A stretch of 64,000 nucleotides of DNA from Heliopora coerulea (taxonomy: Eukaryota > Cnidaria > Anthozoa > Scleralcyonacea > Helioporidae), in assembly GCA_030142905.1 (NCBI GenBank), contig JASJOG010000050.1, positions 1,215,001 through 1,279,000 on the forward strand, read 5' to 3'. Below the pieces are notes generated by a model. It did not search any database and had not been told where the DNA came from. It was given only the letters and a program-made list of their open reading frames with translations. Made by a program: the position numbers and the translations under genes. Position 1 is the stretch's first letter, and every line of letters starts with the position of its first letter. Shown here piece after piece: positions 20,241 through 31,875 of this stretch.

Positions 20241-20254
20241 TTTCAACAGACATA
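20241..20254 (+). repeat. Target-site duplication, right copy
   Basis: TTTCAACAGACATA, identical to 18032-18045. Confidence 0.9.
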
Positions 20255-21085
20255 TATTGCAAGATAACAGACACCCACCAGTATCTCGATTTCACATCAA
20301 ACCACCCCCACCACATCAAAATTAATATCCCCTATAATTTAGCTCGACGAATATGCATAATTGTTGATGACAAAGAAACAAAAAACAAAAGACTGAAACA
20401 ACTACAACACATGCTAATTAATAGAAACAATTCTAGAAAAATAATACAGACCAGCATCGATAAAGGAAAAGCACTAAACCAGCAAGACTTGAGAACAATG
20501 CAAGAAAATAACCAGACAGATGATAAAGTCACACTGGTTACTACGTTCAACCCAAATAAGCCGTCAATAAAACCGCTAATTGAGACAGGATTAACGGTGT
20601 TGAAAACCAGCCCACGACTAAGACATGCTCTACAGGAAATTAAGATTATACACAGTAACAGACAATCACCAAACCTCAGGAGTGTATCAAAATGAGAGGA
20701 AAAAAGATGCACAACATGCAAACAACTACTATTGGGGAAGACGTTTACTTTCAAAACAACAAATCAAAGATTTAAAGTCAAACAGGATATGAACTGCAAT
20801 AGTAAATTCCTTATATATGTTATGACATGCGTGGGATGTGGGAAAATCTACATTGGAGAAACGAAATCTAAACTACGAGAGAATGACACTACATAGACAG
20901 CAAATTAGAGACACGAGATATCACGTTCAGCCGGTCAGTGCATACATCGCACGATGTGCAATAAGCAAGGACATAAAGTTTACGGTCTTTCCGTTTTGCA
21001 AGATGATGGTGGAGAATGACGACGAAAGGAGAGCAAAAGAATAGTACTTTATTGATAGATTCAGACCTATTTTCAATGCCAATTA
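20241..21085 (+). pseudogene. PLE-A, C-terminal part with GIY-YIG domain
   Basis: After the insertion the frame resumes with STDIYCKITDTHQYLDF and IPYNLARRICIIVDD, the conserved post-palm thumb region of PLE reverse transcriptase. A stop at about 20693 (TGA) breaks it. Further on, RCTTCKQLLLG and FLIYVMTCVGCGKIYIGET followed by KLRERMTLHRQQ form a GIY-YIG core, reached through a frameshift or stop. The frame ends near RFRPIFNAN, TAA at about 21083. It is the outermost element of the nest and is inactive. Confidence 0.82.
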
Positions 21086-21268
21086 ACACAACGACACAAT
21101 ACCATAATTAAACCTTAACAAAATGGATAATAGTATTAATGACGTCACAAAGAACATAACTGAATTCATTGTAGCCTTACGAGCCATGAAAAAGTGGTGA
21201 AACGTGTTGCTAAATAAACCTGAACTATTATATATCTATTCAGTTCTGTTGGTGTTATAATTCTTTGA

Positions 21269-21269
<1 letters not shown>
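21086..21269 (+). other. PLE-A 3' untranslated end
   Basis: Non-coding sequence follows the GIY-YIG frame. GTGGTGAAACGTGTT near 21195 could be a decayed hammerhead-type end (the GAAAC box is present, but no CTGANGA). Confidence 0.35.

Positions 21270-21304
<35 letters not shown>
21270..21304. repeat. TA microsatellite at the end of PLE-A
   Basis: TA repeat run, followed by short GGTACA/GATACA repeats at 21415-21490. Confidence 0.85.
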
Positions 21305-21305
<1 letters not shown>

Positions 21306-22660
21306 CCAGGAGCCAGCCTTTATCCAACGTTCCAAGACGGATATAATAACAAGAGGAACTTTTTTAAAAAACGTTTATTTTTAAGGTATTTATAGGTCGA
21401 TAGGTCGATAGATAGATGGAGGTGGAGGTGGAGGTACAGGTACAGGTACAGGTACAGATACAGATGCAGATACAGATGCAAATACACATATGAGTAGATA
21501 TATCAATGTTATATAATTTCTGTGTGAGTAAAAGTGCTCAATACGTGATTGACATATACCTATATCTGAGTGTGTGTAAATTAAAGTTAGTTACGCTTAT
21601 CATTGTGGCTCAGTTGGCTCTGTGTCGGCGCTTATTCTCAAGGATAAGTGAATGACTTCTTCTATACCCGAGCAACTATACGGAGACACCCCTAATCTAC
21701 AGTCACTTATTTTGGTTGATCACAGACTACTTGTGTGAACCATTCTTTGTTTCTTCAGTACCCTCAAGGAAAAAACCATAAATTTGTAAAGCCCTTTCAG
21801 TGATTTTTGCATGGATGTTCTGAGTTTCCACCATGTAAAGATCAACCTATTTTGGTTGAAAATTATTCTAATAATAAAACCTAACTCAGTTTGGTGAAGC
21901 TTGGGAAATATAACAAATTTACATCAAAAAATAGCAGAGCTGTCTGATAACAGCTTCAAATGCCTTTGCCAATTTGGTCTTTTTCTCTTGGGTAAACGTA
22001 TCACTTAGGGAACAAATACACACATAGGACTCGGACTTCAGCAGATGTAACACCTACAACCAAACAAGAAGCTTGTCCAGAACCTCAAGAAAAACCTTAG
22101 ATTTATCTCAATAACTTGTTTTGTTTCAAAATTACCCCAAGACGTATATAATGGTTTGCCATTGCATTATGCCATTTGACTTGAAAGTATTCGATCCAAA
22201 CCAACTCTCGGTGATTCCCAAGTCATCAGCAGCAATTCCCTTGCCTAGCATGCATGATTCATAAGTAAACATCACAAACTCGTAGTAAGGATCTTTGAGC
22301 AATCTTATTTGACAATTATAAAACAGTTGTTCATATGGATCATATAAAGCGACTGTATTCGATTAAGGCCACGTCCCCGCTGTCGAAAAGTGATCTGACT
22401 GCTCCAATCTAAAATCGAACTCAAAGTCTTCGAAGACAAATCGTTGCTGTAGGAAACCTTTCTGCAGCATAGATTTAACCTCATCGAAGTCAGTCCTCTT
22501 ATTCCCTTATTGGTGTTTCTAAAGAAAAACCTACACCATAGTCTACATTGCTTTGGGCCAAGCGAGCCTTGTTCTAATTAAAAAATTATCTCAATCCATG
22601 TTTGGTGGATTAGATATCTACCGTTGACATGATAACTATGGGCATAATATATGTCTATTC
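21305..22660. other. Gene-free sequence with short tandem repeats
   Basis: GGTGGA / GGTACA / GATACA tandem repeats lie at 21415-21490. Nothing coding was recognised after that. Confidence 0.45.
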
Positions 22661-22679
22661 CTGACTTTTTGTGACAGGG

Positions 22680-22805
22680 TGTCCGACCGCGAAAAGTTGT
22701 GATGAATCCACTTCTCGGGCCTCCAGTGGGAAACGAATGCGCTACCCAGCAAATCTAGTGTAGTGCTCTGCCAACTGAACCACGAAGGGTGTTGGCGAGG
22801 GCTTG
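22680..22805 (-). repeat. tRNA-like SINE relic, second family
   Basis: On -, GTGGTTCAGTTGGCAGAGCA looks like a tRNA 5' half with A box. The B box is decayed. It differs in sequence from the SINE at 2054. Confidence 0.4.
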
Positions 22806-23017
22806 GTAATGAGTTCTGCATTCATAATGTTTGCAATACCAGTGAAAAGAAAGATATATTCCATGAATATTTGGTATTTACTCCCGATTACATGAAATTC
22901 AATTATGTAGCGTGGCATGTTTAATGACAACATTCTGACATTCGAACATTTTCTACATCAAATAATTAAGCAGTTTGATGTTTGAGAAACGTGAGAGCTT
23001 GGATATATTGATGTAGA

Positions 23018-23132
23018 TGAACGATCTTCAAGCTCGATACTCAGAAAATGATTTCTGAGCCCCAGACGGGGATCGAACCCGCAACCTTCTGATGACCGGC
23101 TAGACGCTCTAACCGGTTATGGTTAGAGCGTA
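23018..23132 (-). repeat. tRNA-derived SINE, minus strand
   Basis: Same family as 2054 and 6774. On -, GTTAGAGCGTCTAGCCGGTC, then B box GGGTTCGATCCCCGTCTGGG, then the CTCAGAAATCATTTTCTGAG tail. The A-box part is rearranged (a small palindrome around GGTTATGGTTAGAGCG). Confidence 0.65.
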
Positions 23133-25924
23133 ATGCTGATGAACAATGTTCGAATGTTTACGTCCGGCTTAGGCCTTGACAGGTACACAGATACTTGCAT
23201 GTTAAATTGACATAAGCGTTAATATGATGTTCCTTGCTACAGTTAGACATTATTAAGAAGTGTAAGTAACGTACTTCTCTGTATTAGGCTGCCATGCGAT
23301 ATCTATTATACAGAATTGTTGTGATTGTGCTGATCCCTATTCAGTGTTTACCTCTACACGACATATGCAGATATTTTCTTTTGTCACGCTGGGGGTTTAG
23401 GCAGTCAAAGACAGAAATCTTATGAAATTCAATGTCTTCGTCCTTCTCTGTACAATTTTTAAATTTTTAATTTTTTGTTTGTATTACTTCCCCAAAAGTA
23501 TTTTTAATTTCTCAAGGTTGTGGTGAACGAAAAAAACTCGGGGAAAGTTTATACTTTTAAGTGTTCTTGCTGGCTGGAAGGAAGCTCAAATGCTAGGTCA
23601 TTAACTCCACAGTGAAGCATTGTGAACAACGACGAACCACTAGGTAAATTAAAGTTTTTTGTAAAATTACACATGGAAAACGTGCTCAGTGATTGGCTGA
23701 CATCGTGTTCATTAATTTAAATCCATATATAAACACGGAAAAGTCCAAGCTATTATCTATACGCCTTCACATGTACCATGACACACACGTCATCACTCAC
23801 ACTGTCAAATACGACAGCCCAAAAGTCATCACACATGCATGCATCGCATACGCCATCCAGAAAAGAAAAGAGAATTCAATCCATTATAACAGCAAACAAG
23901 AATAATTTCAATTTTTACCGGCTGTTTTCACAGAGAATTTATGCAACAAATCTCCGAGAACGTGTGTGGTGACTGGGTGAAAGCTGGACAAAAAAGAAGT
24001 GAAAATTAAAGTGCACGCCATCAAACAAATCATCCTGAACAGTAATGAGGGTTCATCCGTTTATACTTTGATTACAATAAAAGAGAAATGTTTCTGACAT
24101 GTCCACAAGTTATTTCATTAAAAAAACCCGAAAAATACAGAACATTTTTACCCTGTCTCTATCGCCATTTTGTAGAACCTTACGAATAGTCCAATGCAAA
24201 TGTTCGATATGATTGGCCACTCCACTCGATATACATTACGTCATTACTCCATGTATTTCGAGTAGCGGGGAGTAATGCAATAAAGCCATGCTTTTAGTCT
24301 AATTAACAGCACTCAGATATCATCCAAAATGAATCAAAACCAATTAGATTACTCGCTCTCAATTTCTGAGGTGACAGCCGACTCGGGCGTCACCAACTAT
24401 CACTTCATATAAATTTTCGTGCTCACATTCTCATTAACAAGTACAAACAATCGTGGAAGTTAGGGAAATCTCGTTATAGTGGAAACGCTTGTTCTGCGAA
24501 GCGTTCGCTCTAGTTTACATAACTTGAAAGAAGTGCAGAAGAGGTTTCCTATTTCTGAAAATATTACTTTTTGAACGCCTAATATTGTCATTATTATAGC
24601 TGCTTTCAATTTTCATCACAACAGATGAAAGGTAAATAATTATAGACAGGATTTCTTAAATTACGTTTTATGCGCCATACATGAATTTGTGTGCTCATAC
24701 ACACATGCACAAAGATAGGTATAAGGATACACATACACACGCGCGTGCCCATATCCATATGCACATCCTTGTTCCATGATCCAGAAGTTACACAAGGGTC
24801 AAAGGAGGATTTAGGGAAGATGCAGGGTTAATCATCCCACTGCTGGTCAGAGAATTGTGGCTGTCCCTTAGCAAATGCGCCCATCATGTTAGACAAAATA
24901 CTCCGCCTACCGCCACCCTAGATTTGCTACCAGGCCAGGTATCCACTAGGAAATGTGGTCATCAGACGCACTCTGTCAAGTTATCGGCCATTGCGCCGGT
25001 TCTCACTTGTTATTTCCATTTCATAGGTTGCCAGGCTGAGCTTCTTATCGCAAAAGCAAACCTGAGACAATCAGTTTTAGAACGGTGTATAATAAATAGT
25101 TGATTTAGATTGAAAGCTACATATTTACAATGTAAATTATTGACGTATAAAATTAAATTAACGGCACAAAATATAATTTCCACGTATCATTGACTTTGAG
25201 AAATGAAAAAGTGCAAATGAAAGTTCTTTTTAGTTCTTAGGAAAGTAGTTATACTTCAAATAATTTTGGATGATTTGTCCACTCTTGCTCGCCTTTTCTC
25301 CTGTTCAACCCATCATCTACTCGTTTGTTTATTTTTGTGGGTTCTTGTTTTTTATTTCTTTACTGTTTTATCGTTTTATATTTCCTTTCAGTCTTACTCT
25401 AGTCTGACCTTCCCTCCTTACCTTCCTACATCCATTTCCTTTTTTTTTTCTTCCTTCCTCTTCTTGCTTCTCCCATCTACCACTTCTTGTCTTTCTCCTT
25501 TCTACCCCTTCTTCCTTTTCTTATGTTCTAATCTGTTCTAGTCCTTAAAAGCCTTCAAAATCTTCTTATTGTTGCTGTACACGAGACCATCATGCAATTA
25601 TCCGAAAAAATAAAATTTGTTTGAAATCTCCTGTTATTCTAAATAATGACAGACAACAGATCTTTTCCGAAAAGACGGACTGTTGTAGATGGACTGGCAT
25701 TAGTTATATTGTCAAGGTTTTAACTACATATAAAGAACAATAGCTGACTGACCTTACAAATCTGCATTTACTTCTCAAAATCTACTCCTCAAAAAGCATA
25801 TGAGGTTATTCTTATTATTTGCAAACATTACACGCGAGCCTCACGCTAGTTAACAACAATTTTTCAACATCCTCCCACCTTGATTGGTGGAGCAGTAAAT
25901 AAACAGTTGTACATTAGAAGTAAT
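23133..25924. other. Gene-free stretch
   Basis: No domain was recognised. The frame at 24855-25103 and a pyrimidine-rich frame at 25266-25541 look like chance open frames. Confidence 0.4.
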
Positions 25925-26065
25925 GTTTCACATACGAGTCAGAGTACTGTATCGGGATTTCAAAGTCCGAGTGAAAGTTCAAATGCCTCGGCTGCGCCTC
26001 GGCATTTGAAATTCTCACGATAACTTTGAAATCCCGATAGAGTATGATGACGAGTATATGAAACG
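25925..26065. repeat. Foldback element with ~66-bp arms
   Basis: The left arm contains TATCGGGATTTCAAAGT and TTCAAATGCC; the right arm contains GGCATTTGAA and ACTTTGAAATCCCGATA. The outer ends TGTTTCACATACGAGT and ACGAGTATATGAAAC also pair. There is no coding sequence; it is likely a MITE. Confidence 0.75.
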
Positions 26066-26399
26066 ATTTCTATTATTCACTAATTACGAAATTATGTAAA
26101 TGGATCGGTAAACAAAAGTTTTGTGTTAATTAAGTAGTCTGTTATGAATAAAAGTGTATTTTAATGATTTCAGAGTCCTAGTACTTCGAAATCTGGTTCA
26201 AATACGGCTAAGAATACTTTACTTGGTTTCAAAGTAGGGCACGTGGTACAAAAGCGCAAATCTTGTTGGTGCATTTGCTCATGAATAATTAATGAGCATT
26301 AGAAGTATTATCAAATTGATTCTCCTGTTCGGCATGTTTCACAAAAGTAACAGAAAACTGTTATCCTTCTCTAGGATAAGCTAAAAGCTCTATAGGAAA
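26066..26399. other. Unassigned sequence
   Basis: Nothing recognisable by eye. Confidence 0.4.
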
Positions 26400-27650
26400 C
26401 AGCTTCAGAGGAGGATATATCATCTGTGTTAACTTTTCATCTTCAACTAGTGTTACCACCAAAACTGTTCAGAAGTTCCCATTATTTCCTCTGATTAATT
26501 TCTTAAAGCAACAAATTTTCGCTCTAAATCAGGTCTTGTCTTCCGGAATGGTCACTATATCTGCTACATTGACTCTTGGGCCAGACGTTTGGCATGAACG
26601 GAGATATATACCCGCGTGGTTGTTTGACGTACATGTTGCCATTTCTTTAGAACTATTCTGAGGTTCTTTTCTCGTCCAGGAATCGTCTAATGGCGTGGCT
26701 TTTTTTTGTTTTTGCTTCTTTGGAAGGAGATGGTAATTGTAGCCCCAAAACTAAATAGGATGAATTACTGTTCCATAACTATCTTCATAAATATTGGAGA
26801 GAAGATTAGAGTTCAAAATTCTTTCCACTTGGATCAGTCAATCTAACTGTTCCAAGTACTTTCTTTAAGCATCTTTTGAATGGAATGTAAAGAATGACTC
26901 CCTCGTAGAACCTTAACCACCATCATGATGGCTCTACAATATTGACCTACTTGATTTCGTTCTATGAGACGAACTTCTTCACATGACTATCCTTAAATGC
27001 TTTTCCATTATCCGATTTTATTGTTGATAACATCTTCTCCCAATGAAGCGTTTTTGACAATGGGTGAACGCTTAGCTATTCACATCCGGTGTCTGGTTAA
27101 GATGTACTGCACGACTACTGAACTGAAATTTACAGATCAATGTACGATTTGTGATCAATTATCAAGGATGATATTTTTCATGAACAAAGGGTCGGCGTAG
27201 TCGACACTAGTTATGGTAAAGGCATATTCATCATCCAATTGATAATTAAGAGAGGGTGATGCAGCTGGTATCAAGCTCCACTATTGCTTTGTGAACCAGG
27301 TTTGATGTGGCTCGCTGTGGTTATTGTTGTTACAGAATGATGTGTGGGGATGGTTAATTGCTACAGTATTCATATGATACCACCTAATTATGATTTACTG
27401 CTTTTAATGATATGAAAAGGCTTGAGACACAAAAAACATTTCCCTTTTCAACTAAGATGGTCCTGCAACTCAACTGATATATTAATAGGACATACTGCTG
27501 ACGGATGTTGCTTGGTGCAGGAACATAGCGTGTGTCCAAAGGCAATTCTTTTCCTGCAAACGATATGGAGCGCGAATGGTGAGGCCTTCTCTTATTTCGA
27601 GAGCGATTGCTTCCCTGGACTTCAGGACCGGTGAACTTTAATCTGTCATG
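26400..27650 (-). pseudogene. BEL/Pao-type LTR retrotransposon relic (gag zinc knuckle and integrase)
   Basis: On -, broken frames give a gag-like zinc knuckle (KGKCFLCLKPFH, near 27430). They are followed, after a deletion that removes protease and reverse transcriptase, by integrase pieces: VDYADPLFMKNII (about 27190), SDNGKAFKDSHVKKFVS with the second catalytic Asp (about 26970), and KRCLKKVLGTVRL (about 26850). The C-terminal end PRVNVADIVTIPEDKT lies at 26535-26580. This order and wording are typical of BEL/Pao integrases. Many stops show that it is dead. The limits are approximate and no LTRs were identified. Confidence 0.65.
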
Positions 27651-30600
27651 TTGCACCTTTCTTTAACCTTCCAGTTCTAACTTGAACCGTTGAAAAAGCT
27701 TGTCAATGCCCCCTTGTTCTTATCCAGCATTCTGGCAACAATTGAACGTATTTTCTCTAGTAATTTATGTGGATATATTACCAGAGGAATAAGGGCCAAA
27801 GCTATACCACAATAACATCCTGCACCAGGGCACATCAGAAATTCTTTTATGTCAGTTTCGGTAATTCAGCCTTAAAGTCGAAAATGGTCGGGTGCTTTCA
27901 TTTATTTCATTGATATTCACAACGACAGTAGATGTACTGGTCAAACAAGCTTTAGGGTTCAAAAGAATTAAACACTGACCTACATAATACAACTGGATTG
28001 CGGAGTCTCCTAAACAATACTTGACAGGAAGTTTCAGAAAAAGAATGGCGTCAGCAGCGGTCTTTTTTCTCACGGCAGATACCACTGACCTCAGACAAAG
28101 AGAGCTTTTGCTGTATGATAAGTGGACAGAAGGCTTGTTTGTGAAAGATTGTTTAGACAAGGGCACTACTACTATGGAAAAGCCTTTTGCTGTGGTTGTC
28201 TTACGTCACTACCCACGAAAGAACTTGTTCGGGAGCCACTTTGGATAAGTTGATATAACTGTTATCAGTCGATATAACTGTTTCCATCTCAAAAAATGGT
28301 TACAAAAACAGGATGTTTTTGGCCAGGGACACCTCGAGTAATTCAATTGACGAAATAAAGAATTTCTGGGTAAACAGCGGATTAAAAATGTTAACATAGG
28401 AAAATAAACTTCAAGTTTATTGTTTTTCTTTGAAAATACTCACCAATGGTATCAAATGGTTCACTAGTGAATGGTTCGGTAATATACTCCAAGGTAGACT
28501 TTAAAATGAGAAAAGTTCAACATTATGCAAAAAGATAAAACGCAGCAAAAAATTGATTAAAAATCCTTTCCCAAACGAGCCTTCATTTCTCTTGCAATTC
28601 ACTTATAAATCGTATGTCAGCGTATCACCATCACAAGAAAGAGGATGGTTATTTACGTACGTTATTTACAAAAATAGGTGTTACTATAGGGTTCCTTCCC
28701 ATATAATCACAAACCACCACAACGGTCTAAAGAATTAATCTTTCACATTGAATATCAATTGACGAAAAGAAGTGTCGGAGTATCTACAATAAATTAAAAT
28801 TCAATTACCTGGAAAGCTGACTTTGAACCATAGCACACCAAGCCAATCTCGAAGGTCCAGCCAGGAAATTTTTCTGATCCATTCTTGACATCTAAGCAGT
28901 TGGTTTAAACTCTGGTCTAAGTAAATGTTTATTTCTATGGCTCAATTGTTACCTCAGTGTAACCGCTTTTTTTGTCAAATTGCAGTTGTGCTATCATAAT
29001 CTTGGTTGATATCTCTATTATAAACCAAAGCAGAAGGCTAAGGCTGATAGTACAAGCTTGGAACTTGATTATCATTGACGCCAAATATGCTTAACTAATT
29101 GTTTTACTAATCATTATACTGTAAGCTGTATAGAATTACAAAATCTTGTCAGGAAGGTGGCTTGTCTTACTTAAGATGAACATCTTATCAGCAAAGTGAA
29201 GTCATTACATTAACCTTCACATTAACCACGGCAAACTTAGGCCATGACAATCTCAGCAATTAATTAATGGCACTAGAAATTCAAATATTGGTAATTCACT
29301 TTTTTGACCAATCAAAGTCAAGAGTCCCGAGAACTAAAATGTATAATAAAATTGTACTATAAGATGGAAATTTCTATGCAACCTCTTATTGCTGGGATAA
29401 AACGAAAATGTTAATTGAGCGGTTTTGCCCCAATTAGGTTTCTGATTTCAGGTCATCATTATAAGATATTGACCGTGTAATTACTGGGGTGGCCCATGGG
29501 GTAGCAACGCAACCCCCAAGGGCTACCCCTACTTGTCGAGTAAGCAATGGTTAATCAACGGTCGCGAGTGTGATAATGGATTTAACATCGCAAGTAAAGT
29601 GTAATCACACGATCGAACATTGATTTAACCACCTTATCTTATGACTCACCGTAAATGTAATTTTTTCTTACAGTTTAAAGTCGAAGAAACGTTGATCGTA
29701 GGAAATTATGGTATTCACTCATTAGCATACGATAAACGGTTTAGCACACTGATTTCAAAGGAGAGCAGAGTGATAAGTGATTATTACACTCCTGAATACT
29801 AATGAGTGGAATAAAGGATCTAATGCTTCCGTTGAAACAATGAATTGAGGGTGCGTCAAGCAGTAATGTACTCGACAACTACGATCAAGCTTAAAAATTT
29901 TCGTAACTAGAGGTGTACTAGATGACATATTTAAGTGTTTAAAATGTAATGCGTCAAATCTTTACCAAATTTTGGCCCCTAAAACATTTACCGAGGCACT
30001 ATCAAAGCTCCGCCTCCAGATATGTTCTTGTTACGTCAACTGTGAAATGTTAACGCGGGATAGCAAAGTAATATAGAGATGAAGCTGAAAAATAATTGTT
30101 ATATCCCTCAACCGCCTCAAGACCTCGGGATATGTTGGATTATATGAGACTTAACCACGAGTTTAATCACAAGTGAAAATGCAAAGAAACAGAGGGTTTG
30201 TTATCTTCTTCTTTAAGTGGAGTTTGGGAACTCCTCTTTGTCGTTCATTTATATGACTAACACCACCATGTCAATCACGCCACTGAATATGAGACAACCC
30301 GGCGAATGTTACTTAACCCTTTAATCATCAAGTTGGTTTAAAGCCAGAAGATAGGATTTCAGTAAAATTTTAGTTCTTGGTGCATGAATTTGCTCCAAAC
30401 CATAGAAAGAGTCAGGGCTTGTTGAAGCTTGTAAGACAGTTGCTAGAAATTTAAGATCATTTTGGAATGGACAAAAAGCAATACGGATTTTAAATTCCTG
30501 GGTGGCCAACGATGCCTTGAGACTCAAAAGACAAAGATACGGCGGCCATAATGGAGGTCACCAACAATAGAATTAATTTAACAAGATTCTTTTGTTTGGA

Positions 30601-31589
30601 GACCACCAACATGGCCTTCATTCAACCCACCAATCCCGCTCATGAGAAACTCTGAAGTTCCGAAGGGTTCTCACGTGGTGTGTCTTAATTCAACCCGAAT
30701 TGTTTTTAAATAAATTACTCGGTTTAATGAGTTTTAAAAATTTTCTACGGGAGATCTTACAGGATTGTCGCATATGGTTTTTCGTCTTGGTCTATGCGAT
30801 TTACTCTGGAGAAGTTTTCATGTTGATTTCCAACACTCGTCAACGAATCGTGAGTAGGAATTGAGCCGTTAAGGAATAATTGCATACGCCAGTGTGAAGA
30901 ATCGTATGCGACAATTGTATGGTGCTGAAGGGCCTTCAGACTAGAGTTTTAATTAGATGGACAAGATGGTATGCTAACATCATCTTGCAATGTTGGAAGC
31001 TTTGAAATAATATGAAGTCTTTCCTATCAAGTGTTTTTATGTGATGTTGGAGTAGTACATGTTGAAGGAAAAATTTGAAGTTCCAGAACTCAAAGTAAAT
31101 GCACCAGATTTAAACCTCTTTTAACGACATATCAATTGGCCTAGCTACTAGCCTCATTATTCTATAAGATATTCAAAGGAATGTTCCGTATCATACAGGG
31201 ATTGTAAGCCCAATTATACTGATTTGCATAGAAATAAAAATGGTTTGTAAAAGGGGTGCATGAGAATGGGGCTGAAACAGCTCGTAATTTCATAGACTCG
31301 GTTCAACAACGTTGGTTGGGAAATCTCCGGTGAAACTTATGATCTTAATGTTATCGATGTAAAATGTAAATGAGATAGCCAAGCAAAAAACAAGGAATAT
31401 ACGCATTGTGGCCAATAATTGCGGAAACCACTGAGTATTTTGATCAAATACAGAACAACGGTAACCAACAAGTGAAAACATATTTATTGCGATTCTACGT
31501 TTCGACTAGGTTTTAGACTACTGTTAGATCTTGCATTTTGTTGCTTCGAGCAACATCAGAGAATGAATGATATTTGTTTTACATAGATG
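27651..31589. other. Gene-free stretch, possibly more decayed repeat
   Basis: A small GGGGTAGC / GGCTACCCC hairpin lies at about 29495-29528. The open frames at 27852-28248 on both strands have no recognised domain. Nothing else seen. Confidence 0.4.
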
Positions 31590-31875
31590 ATATACATATA
31601 TTACATTGCATTACATTATATTGCATTGCATTGCATTACATTCCAATGTATTACGTTATATGTGTATTACATTAAATTATATTACGTTACATTATGTTAT
31701 GCTACGTTATATTATGTTACGTTATATTATGTTACGTTATGTTATCTCATATCATGTCATGTCGTCATGTCATGTTATGTAATGTTATGTAATGTTATGT
31801 TATGTTATATAATGTTATGTTATGTTATGTTGTTATGTTATGTTATGTTATATGTTATGTTATGTTATGTTATTC
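31590..31875. repeat. Microsatellite, TTACAT / TTATG type
   Basis: About 285 bases of drifting ATTAC, TTGCA, ACGTT and finally ATGTT units. The plus-strand frame 31587-31928 rich in Tyr, Cys, Met and Leu is an artefact of it. Confidence 0.9.
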
